The notes beneath the pieces are model-generated. The model was not told the origin of the DNA, made no database searches, and was given only the letters and a program-made list of their open reading frames with translations. Below are positions 6,377 to 13,854 of a stretch of 18,645 nucleotides of DNA, one piece after another. How positions within the stretch are numbered: position 1 is the stretch's first letter; the number at the start of each line of letters is the position of its first letter. Source of the stretch: Candidatus Helarchaeota archaeon (lineage in GTDB: Archaea; Asgardarchaeota; Lokiarchaeia; Helarchaeales; HEL-GB-A); the NCBI GenBank assembly GCA_013375405.1, contig JABXJU010000073.1, positions 1-18,645 of the forward strand. The letters run 5' to 3'. Made by a program: the position numbers and the translations under genes.

Positions 6377-7099
6377 CTAAGCAAACAAAATTAAAATAAA
6401 AACAATGCCGGTATGAAGAATGAAACAAGATAATTGATCTGATTTTAATCGTAGAACACTCAAAAGCAAGGCCATAACGAATACAAAGATGTAATAGATA
6501 CCATACCCGATAAAAGGTAAATACCAGAGATGCGTGGCTGTGAATATAAGAGCGGTGAAGATAATAGTTTGGTTCTCGCTTGTTAGTGCTCTTACATGGT
6601 TTTGCATGATTCCTCTGAACATTACTTCCTCATAAATACCAGCTAATAAGCTAAAATTAAGAGCTAAAACTACCTTTTCCCAAGTAATAACCAATGAAAT
6701 CTCAATACCCGTTAAAAAAATTATCAAGGGAATTAAACAGACAAGTGGAATATATACTATGAAGCCATAGAATATGCTCTTTTTAACATCTTTTACCTCC
6801 CAACCTATGTCCTTTAGGGACAACTTCTCAATCTTTTTGACATAGAGGCACGTTATACCAACTCCAAAAATCGTTAGTAGAGTATAAAAAATTATATCAC
6901 TTTTTAAATATGGCATTATTCCAATAGTATCTGCAAAAAAAACTAAAACTAACCGAACTATAAACAGTAATACGCCCAAAATTATGATTATGATGAAATG
7001 ATCTTTCTCTTTATCGATTCTTGACACCATAAAGAATGCAATCAGCACAATAGGAATGACGATAATGAAATAGATCAAGTTCATCGGATTAAATTCCAT
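6377..7099 (-). CDS. CPBP-family (CAAX/Abi) intramembrane metalloprotease
   Basis: A 240-residue polytopic membrane protein of the CPBP family, whose founder Rce1 cleaves prenylated CAAX proteins and whose prokaryotic members act in maturation or immunity to peptides. The first active-site motif is EEVMFR (E157, E158, F161, R162). The second is F186-x3-H190 in FTATH. The third-motif His is probably H229 in LHT, but the usual following Asn (H-x3-N/B) is not obvious, so this site is atypical. About seven or eight hydrophobic helices are visible (5-25, 35-55, 67-87, 109-130, 140-156, 176-190, 200-216, 222-240). It is divergent from the acyl-CoA ligase gene, and the 113-base shared upstream region contains a perfect inverted repeat (7129-7146) that could control one or both genes. 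The substrate is unknown. Confidence 0.87.
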   Translation of the reverse strand: MEFNPMNLIYFIIVIPIVLIAFFMVSRIDKEKDHFIIIIILGVLLFIVRLVLVFFADTIGIMPYLKSDIIFYTLLTIFGVGITCLYVKKIEKLSLKDIGWEVKDVKKSIFYGFIVYIPLVCLIPLIIFLTGIEISLVITWEKVVLALNFSLLAGIYEEVMFRGIMQNHVRALTSENQTIIFTALIFTATHLWYLPFIGYGIYYIFVFVMALLLSVLRLKSDQLSCFILHTGIVFILILFA

Positions 7100-7128
7100 A
7101 TTTTAACATCCTATTTCATAAAGAACAT

Positions 7129-7146
7129 ATACTTCAATAGAAGTAT
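7129..7146. promoter_or_regulatory. Perfect 7-4-7 inverted repeat in a divergent promoter region (candidate operator)
   Basis: ATACTTC, a four-base spacer AATA, then GAAGTAT. It is an exact dyad in the region shared by the CPBP protease gene (starts 7099, - strand) and the acyl-CoA ligase gene (starts 7213, + strand). The size and symmetry fit a dimeric TetR/MarR/Lrp-type repressor site. No such regulator is encoded within the window, so the binder is unknown. Chance occurrence in AT-rich DNA cannot be excluded. Confidence 0.4.
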
Positions 7147-7212
7147 TAAAATCTAAGATATGTCAAAAATAAAGATACCATTAAAAATTTAGGAAAAGAA
7201 AATGGTGATTAA

Positions 7213-8889
7213 ATGGATTATCTACCAGATTATATTAAGAACAGGTATTGGAAGGATTATCTACCACCAGGAATCACTTTAGACATTGATATCCCGGAAG
7301 ACATGAGTTTAGGTGATCTCTTTGCCTCAGGTGCGGAAAAATACGGCGATAAAGTTGCGATGGTGTATTATGATCGGGAATTTACTTTTAATGAACTTGA
7401 TCATCTGACGAGAAGATTTGCTACTGCTTTATTGAAATTAGGGGTTCAGAAAGGAGATGTTGTGGCACTATGGCTACCAAATAGTCCCCATTTCAGCATT
7501 TGTTATTTCGCAACGCTGGCGATCGGAGCAACATTGACGGCAATCAGCCCGCTTTTTGTCGCACGAGAAATGAGCTATCAAATTCAAGACTCAGGGGCGA
7601 CATATCTCATACTTATTGACCGATTCTTCCGTCACTACAAGAAAGTGGCTGATGATTTACCGCTAAAAAAGGTTATTCTAGTAAATGTTGAGGGAAAAAC
7701 TCCCAAAAAGCCCGAAACAGATGTGGTTATCCATTACAATACCTTAATGGATCAAAATCCTGAGCCTGAAGAACCACCTGAAGTTGAGATAAATCCTAAG
7801 GAAGATGTTGCGCTCATCCAATACACGGGTGGGACCACGGGGCTTCCAAAGGGGGCACTATTGACGCATTACAATATCATAGCCAACATTCATCAAATTA
7901 TGCAAATCTCGAACTACATGAAAGATGAATTCCTTAAGGATGATATTATTTCAATCTCAATCTTACCCTGGTACCATATATACGGCGTCACCTGTGAGCT
8001 GGCACTTTCGCCTGCAATTGGCGCAAAAGCTTACGTCTTAGCCGTTTTTGATATCGGCAAAATCGTCGAACTGATGGAGAAATATGCGCCCAATACAATG
8101 CTTGGAGTACCTACGATGTTCATCAATCTCATGAACTCGCCCTTGACTCAAGATGTGGATTTTTCTTGTCTGAAATACGCGAATGTAGGGGCTGGTGCTA
8201 TGCCTGTTGAAATGATGAAAAAATGGAAAGAAAAAACTGGATTCGAGATGGGAGAAGGGTATGGGCTGAGCGAGACAAGCCCGGGGGTGACTAACGCTCC
8301 ACCGTGGGCTAAAAAGAAGTTGGGCAGTTGTGGACATCCAATGGCTGGTACCTTAGTGGGAATTGTCAATGAAGAGTTAGAGTTTTTGCCTATAGGCGAA
8401 GATGGTGAGTTAGTAGTCGCGGGGCCGCAAGTTATGAAAGGGTATCACAATAAACCTGAAGAAAATAAGAAGGTATTCTTTGAGACAGGTGGTTATAGGT
8501 GGCTACGTACGGGTGATTGGGCCAAACTCGACGAGGAAGGATATATATACTTAATCGATCGGGTCAAAGATCTCATTAAATACAAGGGACATAGTGTGTA
8601 TCCCCGGGAGATTGAGGAAATTTTATATGAAAATCCCGCAATACTTGAATGTACAGTTATTGGGGTGAAAGATCCCGTCAAAGGGGAAGACATCAAGGCG
8701 TTTTGCACACTTCAACCGGAATATAAGGGAAAAATTACTGAGCAGGAGATTATTGATTGGGCGAAAGAGAACATGGCGGCGTATAAATATCCCCGGATTG
8801 TTGAGTTTGTAGGGAGTTTACCAAAAAGTGCAGTGGGTAAAATCTTAAGACGAGTACTTCGAGACGAAGAAGCGAAAAAGAGCGAATAA
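7213..8889 (+). CDS. AMP-forming acyl-CoA synthetase (long/medium-chain fatty acid-CoA ligase type)
   Basis: This adenylate-forming enzyme activates a carboxylic acid with ATP and then forms the CoA thioester, the entry step of fatty-acid or aromatic-acid metabolism. All ANL-superfamily motifs are present: the phosphate loop YTGGTTGLPKG (204-214), the A4-type PWYHIYG (252-258), A5 GYGLSET (349-355), A7 TGDW with D435 and the ribose-contacting R450 in DR, the hinge and A8 segment YKGHSVYPREIE, and A10 PKSAVGKILRR with catalytic K543. At 558 residues it is full length. GGTGAT lies just before the ATG. It is followed after 15 bases by an NTF2-like gene and is probably co-transcribed with it. The exact acid cannot be read from the sequence. 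Similar genes are often annotated fadD, but chain length is unknown, so I give no symbol. Confidence 0.93.
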   Translation: MDYLPDYIKNRYWKDYLPPGITLDIDIPEDMSLGDLFASGAEKYGDKVAMVYYDREFTFNELDHLTRRFATALLKLGVQKGDVVALWLPNSPHFSICYFATLAIGATLTAISPLFVAREMSYQIQDSGATYLILIDRFFRHYKKVADDLPLKKVILVNVEGKTPKKPETDVVIHYNTLMDQNPEPEEPPEVEINPKEDVALIQYTGGTTGLPKGALLTHYNIIANIHQIMQISNYMKDEFLKDDIISISILPWYHIYGVTCELALSPAIGAKAYVLAVFDIGKIVELMEKYAPNTMLGVPTMFINLMNSPLTQDVDFSCLKYANVGAGAMPVEMMKKWKEKTGFEMGEGYGLSETSPGVTNAPPWAKKKLGSCGHPMAGTLVGIVNEELEFLPIGEDGELVVAGPQVMKGYHNKPEENKKVFFETGGYRWLRTGDWAKLDEEGYIYLIDRVKDLIKYKGHSVYPREIEEILYENPAILECTVIGVKDPVKGEDIKAFCTLQPEYKGKITEQEIIDWAKENMAAYKYPRIVEFVGSLPKSAVGKILRRVLRDEEAKKSE

Positions 8890-8904
8890 AACGAGGGTGA
8901 TGTT

Positions 8905-9279
8905 ATGGCAAATGATGAGACAGAAATCAAGGAATTTGTAGAGCAATATATCAAAGTGCTTACTAGTGGTAAAACGAAGTTCATCGAGGAGAACGTCGAT
9001 ATTCAAGCGATGTATGAAAAAGATGGAGAAATTTTTGGAAAATGGGGTTTATCCAAAAAAATGAGTGTCGAAGAATATGCTGAAAGGTTCAAATCTACAT
9101 TATCGATGATGAGACGTGGGTGGGATAAAACCTTCGTGCTAGATTCGTTTGAAATAAAAGGCGATGAAGCAATTATTCAGATTAACGCTGAAGGGATGAA
9201 GAGCAGAGGGCAACCACTTATCCTCAAAAAGATCGAAAACAAATGGAAATTAATTTGGATTCCTACTTGGTCTTTTTAA
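8905..9279 (+). CDS. Small NTF2/SnoaL-like fold protein, predicted
   Basis: A 124-residue protein with the layout of the NTF2-like superfamily. An N-terminal helix pair (EIKEFVEQYIKVLTSG) comes first, then a helix with an aspartate-rich turn (IEENVDIQAMYEKDG), then a curved sheet ending in DEAIIQINAEGM and ILKKIENKWKLIWIPTW. The final K-x-E-N-K-W-K-L-I-W pattern is characteristic of these domains. Such proteins are either small-molecule enzymes (isomerases, cyclases, dehydratases) or ligand-binding subunits. GAGGGTGATG immediately precedes the ATG, and the gap to the acyl-CoA ligase is 15 bases, so a joint role in acyl-CoA metabolism is plausible but unproven. The superfamily call is from pattern only. 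Confidence 0.75.
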   Translation: MANDETEIKEFVEQYIKVLTSGKTKFIEENVDIQAMYEKDGEIFGKWGLSKKMSVEEYAERFKSTLSMMRRGWDKTFVLDSFEIKGDEAIIQINAEGMKSRGQPLILKKIENKWKLIWIPTWSF

Positions 9280-9348
9280 ATGGGTTACAATCTATTTAAT
9301 TTCGCGGTACATCTAGTGGATAACTCAGCAGTTTTCTTAAAAACTTTC

Positions 9349-9356
9349 TTTTTTTT
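9349..9356 (+). terminator. T-run terminator after the acyl-CoA ligase operon
   Basis: Eight T residues in a row lie in the convergent gap, about 70 bases after the NTF2-like gene and just before the end of the oppositely oriented flavodoxin gene. This fits archaeal T-tract termination. No strong hairpin precedes it. Confidence 0.4.
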
Positions 9357-9359
9357 CAT

Positions 9360-9797
9360 TTAGGCAATTAAATCTTGAATTTTCTCATCAACTAGTTCTT
9401 CTGAGTCTTCCCCGTTGATAACAATAGTTTTAACAATTGTAAATTTCTGTTCAGTCGCTTTTTTTGCTAATTTTTTATCAAGCCTACTGGCATCCCCTCC
9501 TCCTGCACGAGCGAAAAACTTAATTTCCTTTCCGGTTAAATCAAGATTCTTCAATAGTCTATTAAAGCCGGGGGCATAAGTTCCCATCCAGACCGGTCCT
9601 CCGGCGTAAATCACATTATAATCACTTAAATCTATAATGGGATAATTTCCACCTCTAATTCCAATCATATGCAGGAAAACTCTGAAGTGACGTCCGTGCA
9701 CGATTCCTTGTAATTCGGCGCCTGTTGATTCGGCAATTTTTTCCGCTAGCATTTTCGTATTTCCAAAATATGAACTATACAAAATAATAGATTTCAT
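9360..9797 (-). CDS. Flavodoxin / flavodoxin-domain protein
   Basis: An FMN-binding electron carrier or small flavodoxin-type oxidoreductase of 145 residues. The phosphate-binding loop is YSSYFGNTKMLAEKI (7-21), with the S-x-x-G-N-T pattern. The flavin-facing loops are GGPVWMGTYAP (67-77), with Trp as a probable isoalloxazine-stacking residue, and the Gly-rich RAGGGDAS (97-104). It looks closer to the short flavodoxin_5/protoporphyrinogen-oxidase-like group than to classic flavodoxin, although the function of that group in archaea is not settled. It is third in a - strand series after the Fe-S nitroreductase and the beta-grasp protein (80-base gap), suggesting an electron-transfer partnership. 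Confidence 0.87.
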   Translation of the reverse strand: MKSIILYSSYFGNTKMLAEKIAESTGAELQGIVHGRHFRVFLHMIGIRGGNYPIIDLSDYNVIYAGGPVWMGTYAPGFNRLLKNLDLTGKEIKFFARAGGGDASRLDKKLAKKATEQKFTIVKTIVINGEDSEELVDEKIQDLIA

Positions 9798-9876
9798 AAA
9801 AATTCCTCATTTTATTTTTGTACTTAAATAATTAACCTGAGAATTTAAGTAGATTTATCCTCCGCTTGAGGGATCT

Positions 9877-10164
9877 TTACCCTCCGCCACCTCCAACTGG
9901 TAAGGCGAGTTTAATGCAATCATCGGGCTTTAAAACAGTCTCTAACCTATCTTCTAGCATTAGATAATGTTTATTATTCAAGATAATCATTATATATTTT
10001 AATGATCCTGTTGTTGCGTCGACATATTTCTTTAACTTGTCCCTATAATCATTTATGAATTGGTTCACTACTTCTTTGATAGTTTTACCATCATATGATG
10101 TTTCATACACACCAATTTCCTCTTTAAGCGGACCAATTACTTGAACTTTTATATTTTTTGGCAT
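9877..10164 (-). CDS. MoaD/ThiS/SAMP-like beta-grasp protein with a five-glycine C-terminus
   Basis: A 95-residue ubiquitin-like beta-grasp protein. The strand-turn-strand start (NIKVQVIGPLKEEIG), the central helix (TIKEVVNQFINDYRDKL), the late strands (YIMIILNNKHYLML) and the LKPDDCIKLALPVGGGGG ending match MoaD-like sulfur carriers. The exposed C-terminal Gly-Gly is the site of adenylation and thiocarboxylation in MoaD and ThiS, or of isopeptide linkage in archaeal SAMPs. A tail of five glycines is longer than the usual two. GGTAAT before the ATG serves as ribosome binding site. It follows the Fe-S nitroreductase by 33 bases. No E1-like (MoeB/ThiF/UbaA), MoaE or tungsten-enzyme gene is visible in this window, so its role (pterin cofactor sulfur, tRNA thiolation, or protein modification) is open. 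Confidence 0.83.
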   Translation of the reverse strand: MPKNIKVQVIGPLKEEIGVYETSYDGKTIKEVVNQFINDYRDKLKKYVDATTGSLKYIMIILNNKHYLMLEDRLETVLKPDDCIKLALPVGGGGG

Positions 10165-10197
10165 ATATATTACCTAATTACCTATTTACTCAAAATT

Positions 10198-11100
10198 TTA
10201 TAAATACAAAACCTGTAATTCTTTTCTTTCGGGTGCGCGATGAAATTGGATGGCAGGATAGCCAAAGGCCACCACGCCATAGCACTTTCGTCCTTTCGGG
10301 ATTAGCCATTTCCTCAATTTTCTAAAACGTTGAATGGCTTCTATGGCGAATCCACACCAGCATGATCCAATGCCAAGCGACTGGGCTGCGAATATGCCCT
10401 GCGTAAGCGCAATACCCGCATTGATACCAGCCATACCACCATACTTTGGAGAATGCAACACGACGACACAAGGCGCATTAAAGAATATCACATCCTTCCC
10501 CGCTTCATAGGAGTCTATCCGTTGTTGTACCGATACCTTAGTCCCCGGAGCTAGTAATAAGCGCTTCGCTTCTCCGGATACGATCGGTCGTATCAAATGT
10601 TTAATTTTTAAAACCTTCTTTAGGAGATAGAAAATTCTCATAACTTTACTATTGAGGTATTGGATTTTCTCTGGGTCGGTGATGACGACATAGTTCCAAT
10701 CCTGGGCGTTACTAGCGCTGGGTGCATACCGCATCGCTTGTAAAATCTTCTCAATGTGGGCCTTCGGTAGGGGTTTTTCCTCGAAACGTCTGATCGATCG
10801 TCTCGACCGAATCATCTTCATCAAATTCTCGTAGTTAATAATTTTATTCGGATCTTTTGCTTCCTCGAATTCGTATGATTCCTCAAGCCCTTCTGTAATT
10901 ACTGCATTCGTTGGGCACACGGCTAAGCAGTGCCCACATAAAATACAGCGATCATCTGGATCTTCAAATCCGATTTTAAATTGTTCTCCTGTTGTTTCAG
11001 AGGAGTCTCTTGTGAAATATAAGTGATGGGAACAGTCCTTGACGCATTCTTCACATTGAATACACTTCTCCGAATCAATACCAATTATTTTCATTTTCAT
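10198..11100 (-). CDS. Nitroreductase-family protein with N-terminal double [4Fe-4S] ferredoxin domain
   Basis: Residues 1-70 form a two-cluster ferredoxin module with C13-x2-C16-x2-C19-x3-C23 and C52-x2-C55-x2-C58-x3-C62, the second cluster ending in CP. From about 95 to the end comes an FMN-dependent nitroreductase fold: RSRRSIRRFEEKPL, then the FMN-binding stretch APSASNAQDWNYVVI, and later GINAGIALTQGIFAAQSLGIGSCW. The clusters probably feed electrons to FMN in the same chain, without NAD(P)H. This architecture is common in anaerobes, but natural substrates are mostly unknown (nitro compounds, quinones, or activated C=C bonds). Two Met codons (first and third) are possible starts; AAAAGGG fits the second slightly better. 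It leads a - strand cluster with the beta-grasp and flavodoxin genes, so flavodoxin is a plausible electron donor. Confidence 0.92.
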   Translation of the reverse strand: MKMKIIGIDSEKCIQCEECVKDCSHHLYFTRDSSETTGEQFKIGFEDPDDRCILCGHCLAVCPTNAVITEGLEESYEFEEAKDPNKIINYENLMKMIRSRRSIRRFEEKPLPKAHIEKILQAMRYAPSASNAQDWNYVVITDPEKIQYLNSKVMRIFYLLKKVLKIKHLIRPIVSGEAKRLLLAPGTKVSVQQRIDSYEAGKDVIFFNAPCVVVLHSPKYGGMAGINAGIALTQGIFAAQSLGIGSCWCGFAIEAIQRFRKLRKWLIPKGRKCYGVVAFGYPAIQFHRAPERKELQVLYL

Positions 11101-11156
11101 GCCCTTTTAAATGAATTAGAAACGCCTAAATTATGAAATATAAATTAAATTTTAAC

Positions 11157-11174
11157 AGTATTCCTTGCAATACT
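11157..11174. promoter_or_regulatory. Inverted repeat upstream of the aminotransferase gene (candidate operator)
   Basis: AGTATT, six bases CCTTGC, then AATACT: a perfect dyad about 50 bases before the aminotransferase ATG, in the region shared with the divergent nitroreductase gene. A repressor or Lrp-type site is possible. With only 6-base arms in AT-rich sequence, the evidence is weak. Confidence 0.25.
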
Positions 11175-11223
11175 ATGTGGAATAGAGGTTTAAAAATTAC
11201 ATGAATAGAGAGGTATTATTGAA

Positions 11224-12366
11224 ATGCAGAAATTTTCTGTTAAATTGGATAAGATTAAGCCTACTATTTTTAGTCATATTACCAATTTGGCTAATAAACA
11301 TAAGGCAATTAATCTAGGACAAGGATTTCCTGATTTTGATGGTCCCGATTTTGTTAAAAACGCAGCAATTCAAGCGATTCAAAGTGGAAAGAATCAATAT
11401 TGCCCTAGTATCGGTGTGAATGAGTTACGTCTTGCTATTGCTGAGAAATATAGGAATTTTTATGATGTTAAATTCGACCCGGACAGTGAAATAACGGTCT
11501 ATTCAGGAGCTACGGAAGCGATTTTCGCTACGCTATTTGGGATTCTTAATCCAAATGATGAAGTAATCTTGTTTGAGCCTTTTTACGATGCTTATAGAGC
11601 TCTCTGTTATTTCACAGGTGCGACCTCCAAATTGGTCAGAATTTCCCATGACTTTTCAATTGATTTTAAGCAACTTGAAGCCCAAGTTAGTTCTAAGACA
11701 AAATGCATCGTGCTCACAAATCCGCATAATCCATGGGGAAAGATATTCAGCAGAGAGGAAATTGAGCGCATTGGTAATATCTGTGCAGATTGCTTTCTTA
11801 TTACTGATGAGGTCTATGAACACATTACCTACGAAGATTCTCACGTTCCGATCTCATCCTTTCCAACACTTCGTGATCGTTCAATTACTATTTCCTCTAC
11901 TGCAAAAACTTACAGTCTTACTGGTTGGAAAATTGGTTATACTTTAGCAGATGCAGCGATATCGAAACGAATTCGCATGGTTCACCAGTTTCTTACTTTT
12001 TGCACTTCCACTCCCCTCCAATATGCAATGGCTGACGCTTTAAGAGCACCTTCTTCATATTATAAAGCACTTAAACAGGACTATTGGAAGAAACGTGATT
12101 TATTGAATTCAATCTTGCAGGATGCAGGATTTAAGACATTCCCTCCTCAAGGGGCATATTATATTGTAACAGATATCTCGGATTTTAATTACACTGATGA
12201 TGTACAATTCTGTGAATTTCTAATAAAAAAAATAGGGGTGGCTGCTATCCCCCTGAGTGCTTTTTATTCCGAATCAGACCCTGTAACTAATTTAGTACGT
12301 TTTTGTTTCGCGAAAAGGAATGAAGTTCTTGAGGAGGCAGGAAAACGTCTGCGTAAATTGAAATAA
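11224..12366 (+). CDS. Class I/II PLP-dependent aminotransferase (kynurenine/methionine/aspartate aminotransferase-like)
   Basis: A fold-type I aminotransferase of 380 residues that moves an amino group to a 2-oxoacid through pyridoxal phosphate. Visible landmarks are INLGQGFPDFDGPDF (29-43, substrate-binding N-terminal loop), SGATEA (94-99, phosphate-binding), TNPHNPWGK (165-173, the conserved Asn), DEVYEH with D195 and Y198 (pyridine N and ring contacts), the Schiff-base lysine K228 in SSTAKTYSLTGWKIGY, and the carboxylate-binding Arg in LVRFCFAKR. The GQGFPDF motif favours the kynurenine/glutamine/methionine aminotransferase (YbdL-like) group over aspartate aminotransferase proper. GAGAGG precedes the ATG. 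It stands alone on its strand and ends in a hairpin plus T-run terminator. Exact amino-acid specificity is not readable. Confidence 0.92.
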   Translation: MQKFSVKLDKIKPTIFSHITNLANKHKAINLGQGFPDFDGPDFVKNAAIQAIQSGKNQYCPSIGVNELRLAIAEKYRNFYDVKFDPDSEITVYSGATEAIFATLFGILNPNDEVILFEPFYDAYRALCYFTGATSKLVRISHDFSIDFKQLEAQVSSKTKCIVLTNPHNPWGKIFSREEIERIGNICADCFLITDEVYEHITYEDSHVPISSFPTLRDRSITISSTAKTYSLTGWKIGYTLADAAISKRIRMVHQFLTFCTSTPLQYAMADALRAPSSYYKALKQDYWKKRDLLNSILQDAGFKTFPPQGAYYIVTDISDFNYTDDVQFCEFLIKKIGVAAIPLSAFYSESDPVTNLVRFCFAKRNEVLEEAGKRLRKLK

Positions 12367-12391
12367 GAAATACAAAATATGATATTAGGTT

Positions 12392-12415
12392 GAGGTCATA
12401 ATTCTACCTCTTTTT
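12392..12415 (+). terminator. Intrinsic-type terminator after the aminotransferase gene
   Basis: GAGGT (12392-12396), a nine-base loop, ACCTC (12406-12410), then TTTTT. The five-base GC-containing stem directly followed by a T-run is a textbook hairpin terminator. It starts 26 bases after the aminotransferase stop and overlaps the final codons of the oppositely oriented methyltransferase gene. Confidence 0.55.
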
Positions 12416-13735
12416 AAATTTCGCGAGAAAAAACCCTTGAGTATGGTGAAGGGCTGGGAAAAACCGCCCTGTCCCGGGAATTGGTGAATTTTTAATGTTA
12501 TAACTGGGAGCAATCCATTCAGGCAATTCTAATGGTTCCAGTTTATCTAAAAATTTGAGAATTTGCAATTCTCCTTCTTCGGGATAGAGACTACACGTCG
12601 AATAAACGAGAGTTCCCTTGGATTTTAAAATTCTAATTGCGGTCTTGAGGAGGTTTTGTTGAAGTTGAGTATTTTGTCTTAAGAATGAGGTGGTTTGCCG
12701 CCATTTGAGTTCGGGATTAGTTAAGAAGGTGCCACTACCAGTGCAGGGGGCATCTAATAAAACGCGATCGAACAAGAAGTCGAGGCGAACAGGGGTGTTA
12801 ATGCTATCACAATTAATAATCTGAGTATTTATCACTTGTAAATTAGATAAGATTTTCTTCATTTGTTGGGTTCGGGGCGTATGAAAATCTAATGCGTAGA
12901 TTTTAGCACTATTTTTTACTTTTTGTGCAATAAAGCTGGTTTTAATGCCAGGAGCAGCACAGAGATCACCTATTAACTCCTCGGGTTGGGGTGCCAAAAT
13001 GTCAACAACTGCTGCAGAGGCCTTATCCTGGACAATCAAAAGCCCAGATTTATACCATTTATTTTGTAGTAGCCTAGATCTCATTTTATAGGGGACATGC
13101 AACAATTCTGGGATGTGTTGGTCTTGACGAAATGGGATTCCATCTTGCTTTAGATTAGATAAAATCTTAGCGGAAATTTCGGATATTGTATTAACCCGGA
13201 TGGTAAATTCAAAATTATTATTTATAGAATTCATTGTCCGGAGGTTTGCTTTTAAAAACTTGTAGGACATCACAGGCTGAAGATGTTCAATAACGAAAGA
13301 GGGCGTGGTTTCTGTTAAACTCAGAATTTCGATTTTGGATTTCTTTGAGAGGGCACGCTTCCAACTAAAGGTCTTCAATTTTGCCAAGAATGCTAGAAAT
13401 TGTTCTTTGAAAATAGGGGAAAGAAAGGCATCTAGTTCATCTTGTATTGATATGAGAGGTGCATTTTCCCAGTGAATACGATATATTGCATATAAGTGGG
13501 TAGCATTTAATATCGGATCAATAAAATTTTCATACTTTGCAGCCGCATCAAGTGAAAGCAGCGTGGTCCGATAGATAAAGTTCAATTGATTCCAAACCCG
13601 GACAATTTCTTTATAGTAATGAAATATTTGTGGATTCATTATAGAATGTGAAGGAGGAGGACCACTCTTTTTATCAAGAAATAGAACTATTAAATCTAAT
13701 ATGTCTTTGATATGACTGTGAGTAGAGGCTGACAA
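12404..13735 (-). CDS. RsmB/NOP2-type rRNA (cytosine-C5) methyltransferase
   Basis: A SAM-dependent RNA m5C methyltransferase of the NOL1/NOP2/sun family. The N-terminal 120 or so residues are helical and NusB-like, as in bacterial RsmB. A linker and RNA-recognition region (about 150-230) contains GLLIVQDKASAAVVDIL. The catalytic Rossmann domain holds motif I DLCAAPGIKTS (258-268), motif IV LDAPCTGSGTF (C331, the Cys that releases product) and motif VI YSTCSLYPEEGE (C381, the nucleophile). The ending GTGRFFPALHHTQGFFLAKF is the typical family terminus. TTG at 13735 is the only standard start near the family N-terminus besides a CTG just upstream, and no clear ribosome binding site is seen. 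It follows the response regulator gene by 119 bases, so co-transcription is possible. Target rRNA or tRNA position unknown. Confidence 0.92.
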   Translation of the reverse strand: MSASTHSHIKDILDLIVLFLDKKSGPPPSHSIMNPQIFHYYKEIVRVWNQLNFIYRTTLLSLDAAAKYENFIDPILNATHLYAIYRIHWENAPLISIQDELDAFLSPIFKEQFLAFLAKLKTFSWKRALSKKSKIEILSLTETTPSFVIEHLQPVMSYKFLKANLRTMNSINNNFEFTIRVNTISEISAKILSNLKQDGIPFRQDQHIPELLHVPYKMRSRLLQNKWYKSGLLIVQDKASAAVVDILAPQPEELIGDLCAAPGIKTSFIAQKVKNSAKIYALDFHTPRTQQMKKILSNLQVINTQIINCDSINTPVRLDFLFDRVLLDAPCTGSGTFLTNPELKWRQTTSFLRQNTQLQQNLLKTAIRILKSKGTLVYSTCSLYPEEGELQILKFLDKLEPLELPEWIAPSYNIKNSPIPGTGRFFPALHHTQGFFLAKFKKR

Positions 13736-13854
13736 TTGCTTCAGACACGCTCTTTTGTTAAATTTTCTAGAAATATTGAGAATAAAAATTATTTAGAAAG
13801 TTGTTATTATTATTGCAAGATATCAATTCTGTAATCTTTAAAATGTTGACCAAA

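Noticed and set aside
8038..8984. Several - strand frames opposite the acyl-CoA ligase
   Set aside because: They are antisense to a gene with every ANL-superfamily motif intact; they have no ribosome binding sites or family-like sequence.
9877..10164. Ferredoxin or glycine-rich structural protein because of the GGGGG ending
   Set aside because: There is no cysteine cluster, and the strand-helix-strand order plus the C-terminal glycines fit a MoaD/ThiS/SAMP beta-grasp protein better.
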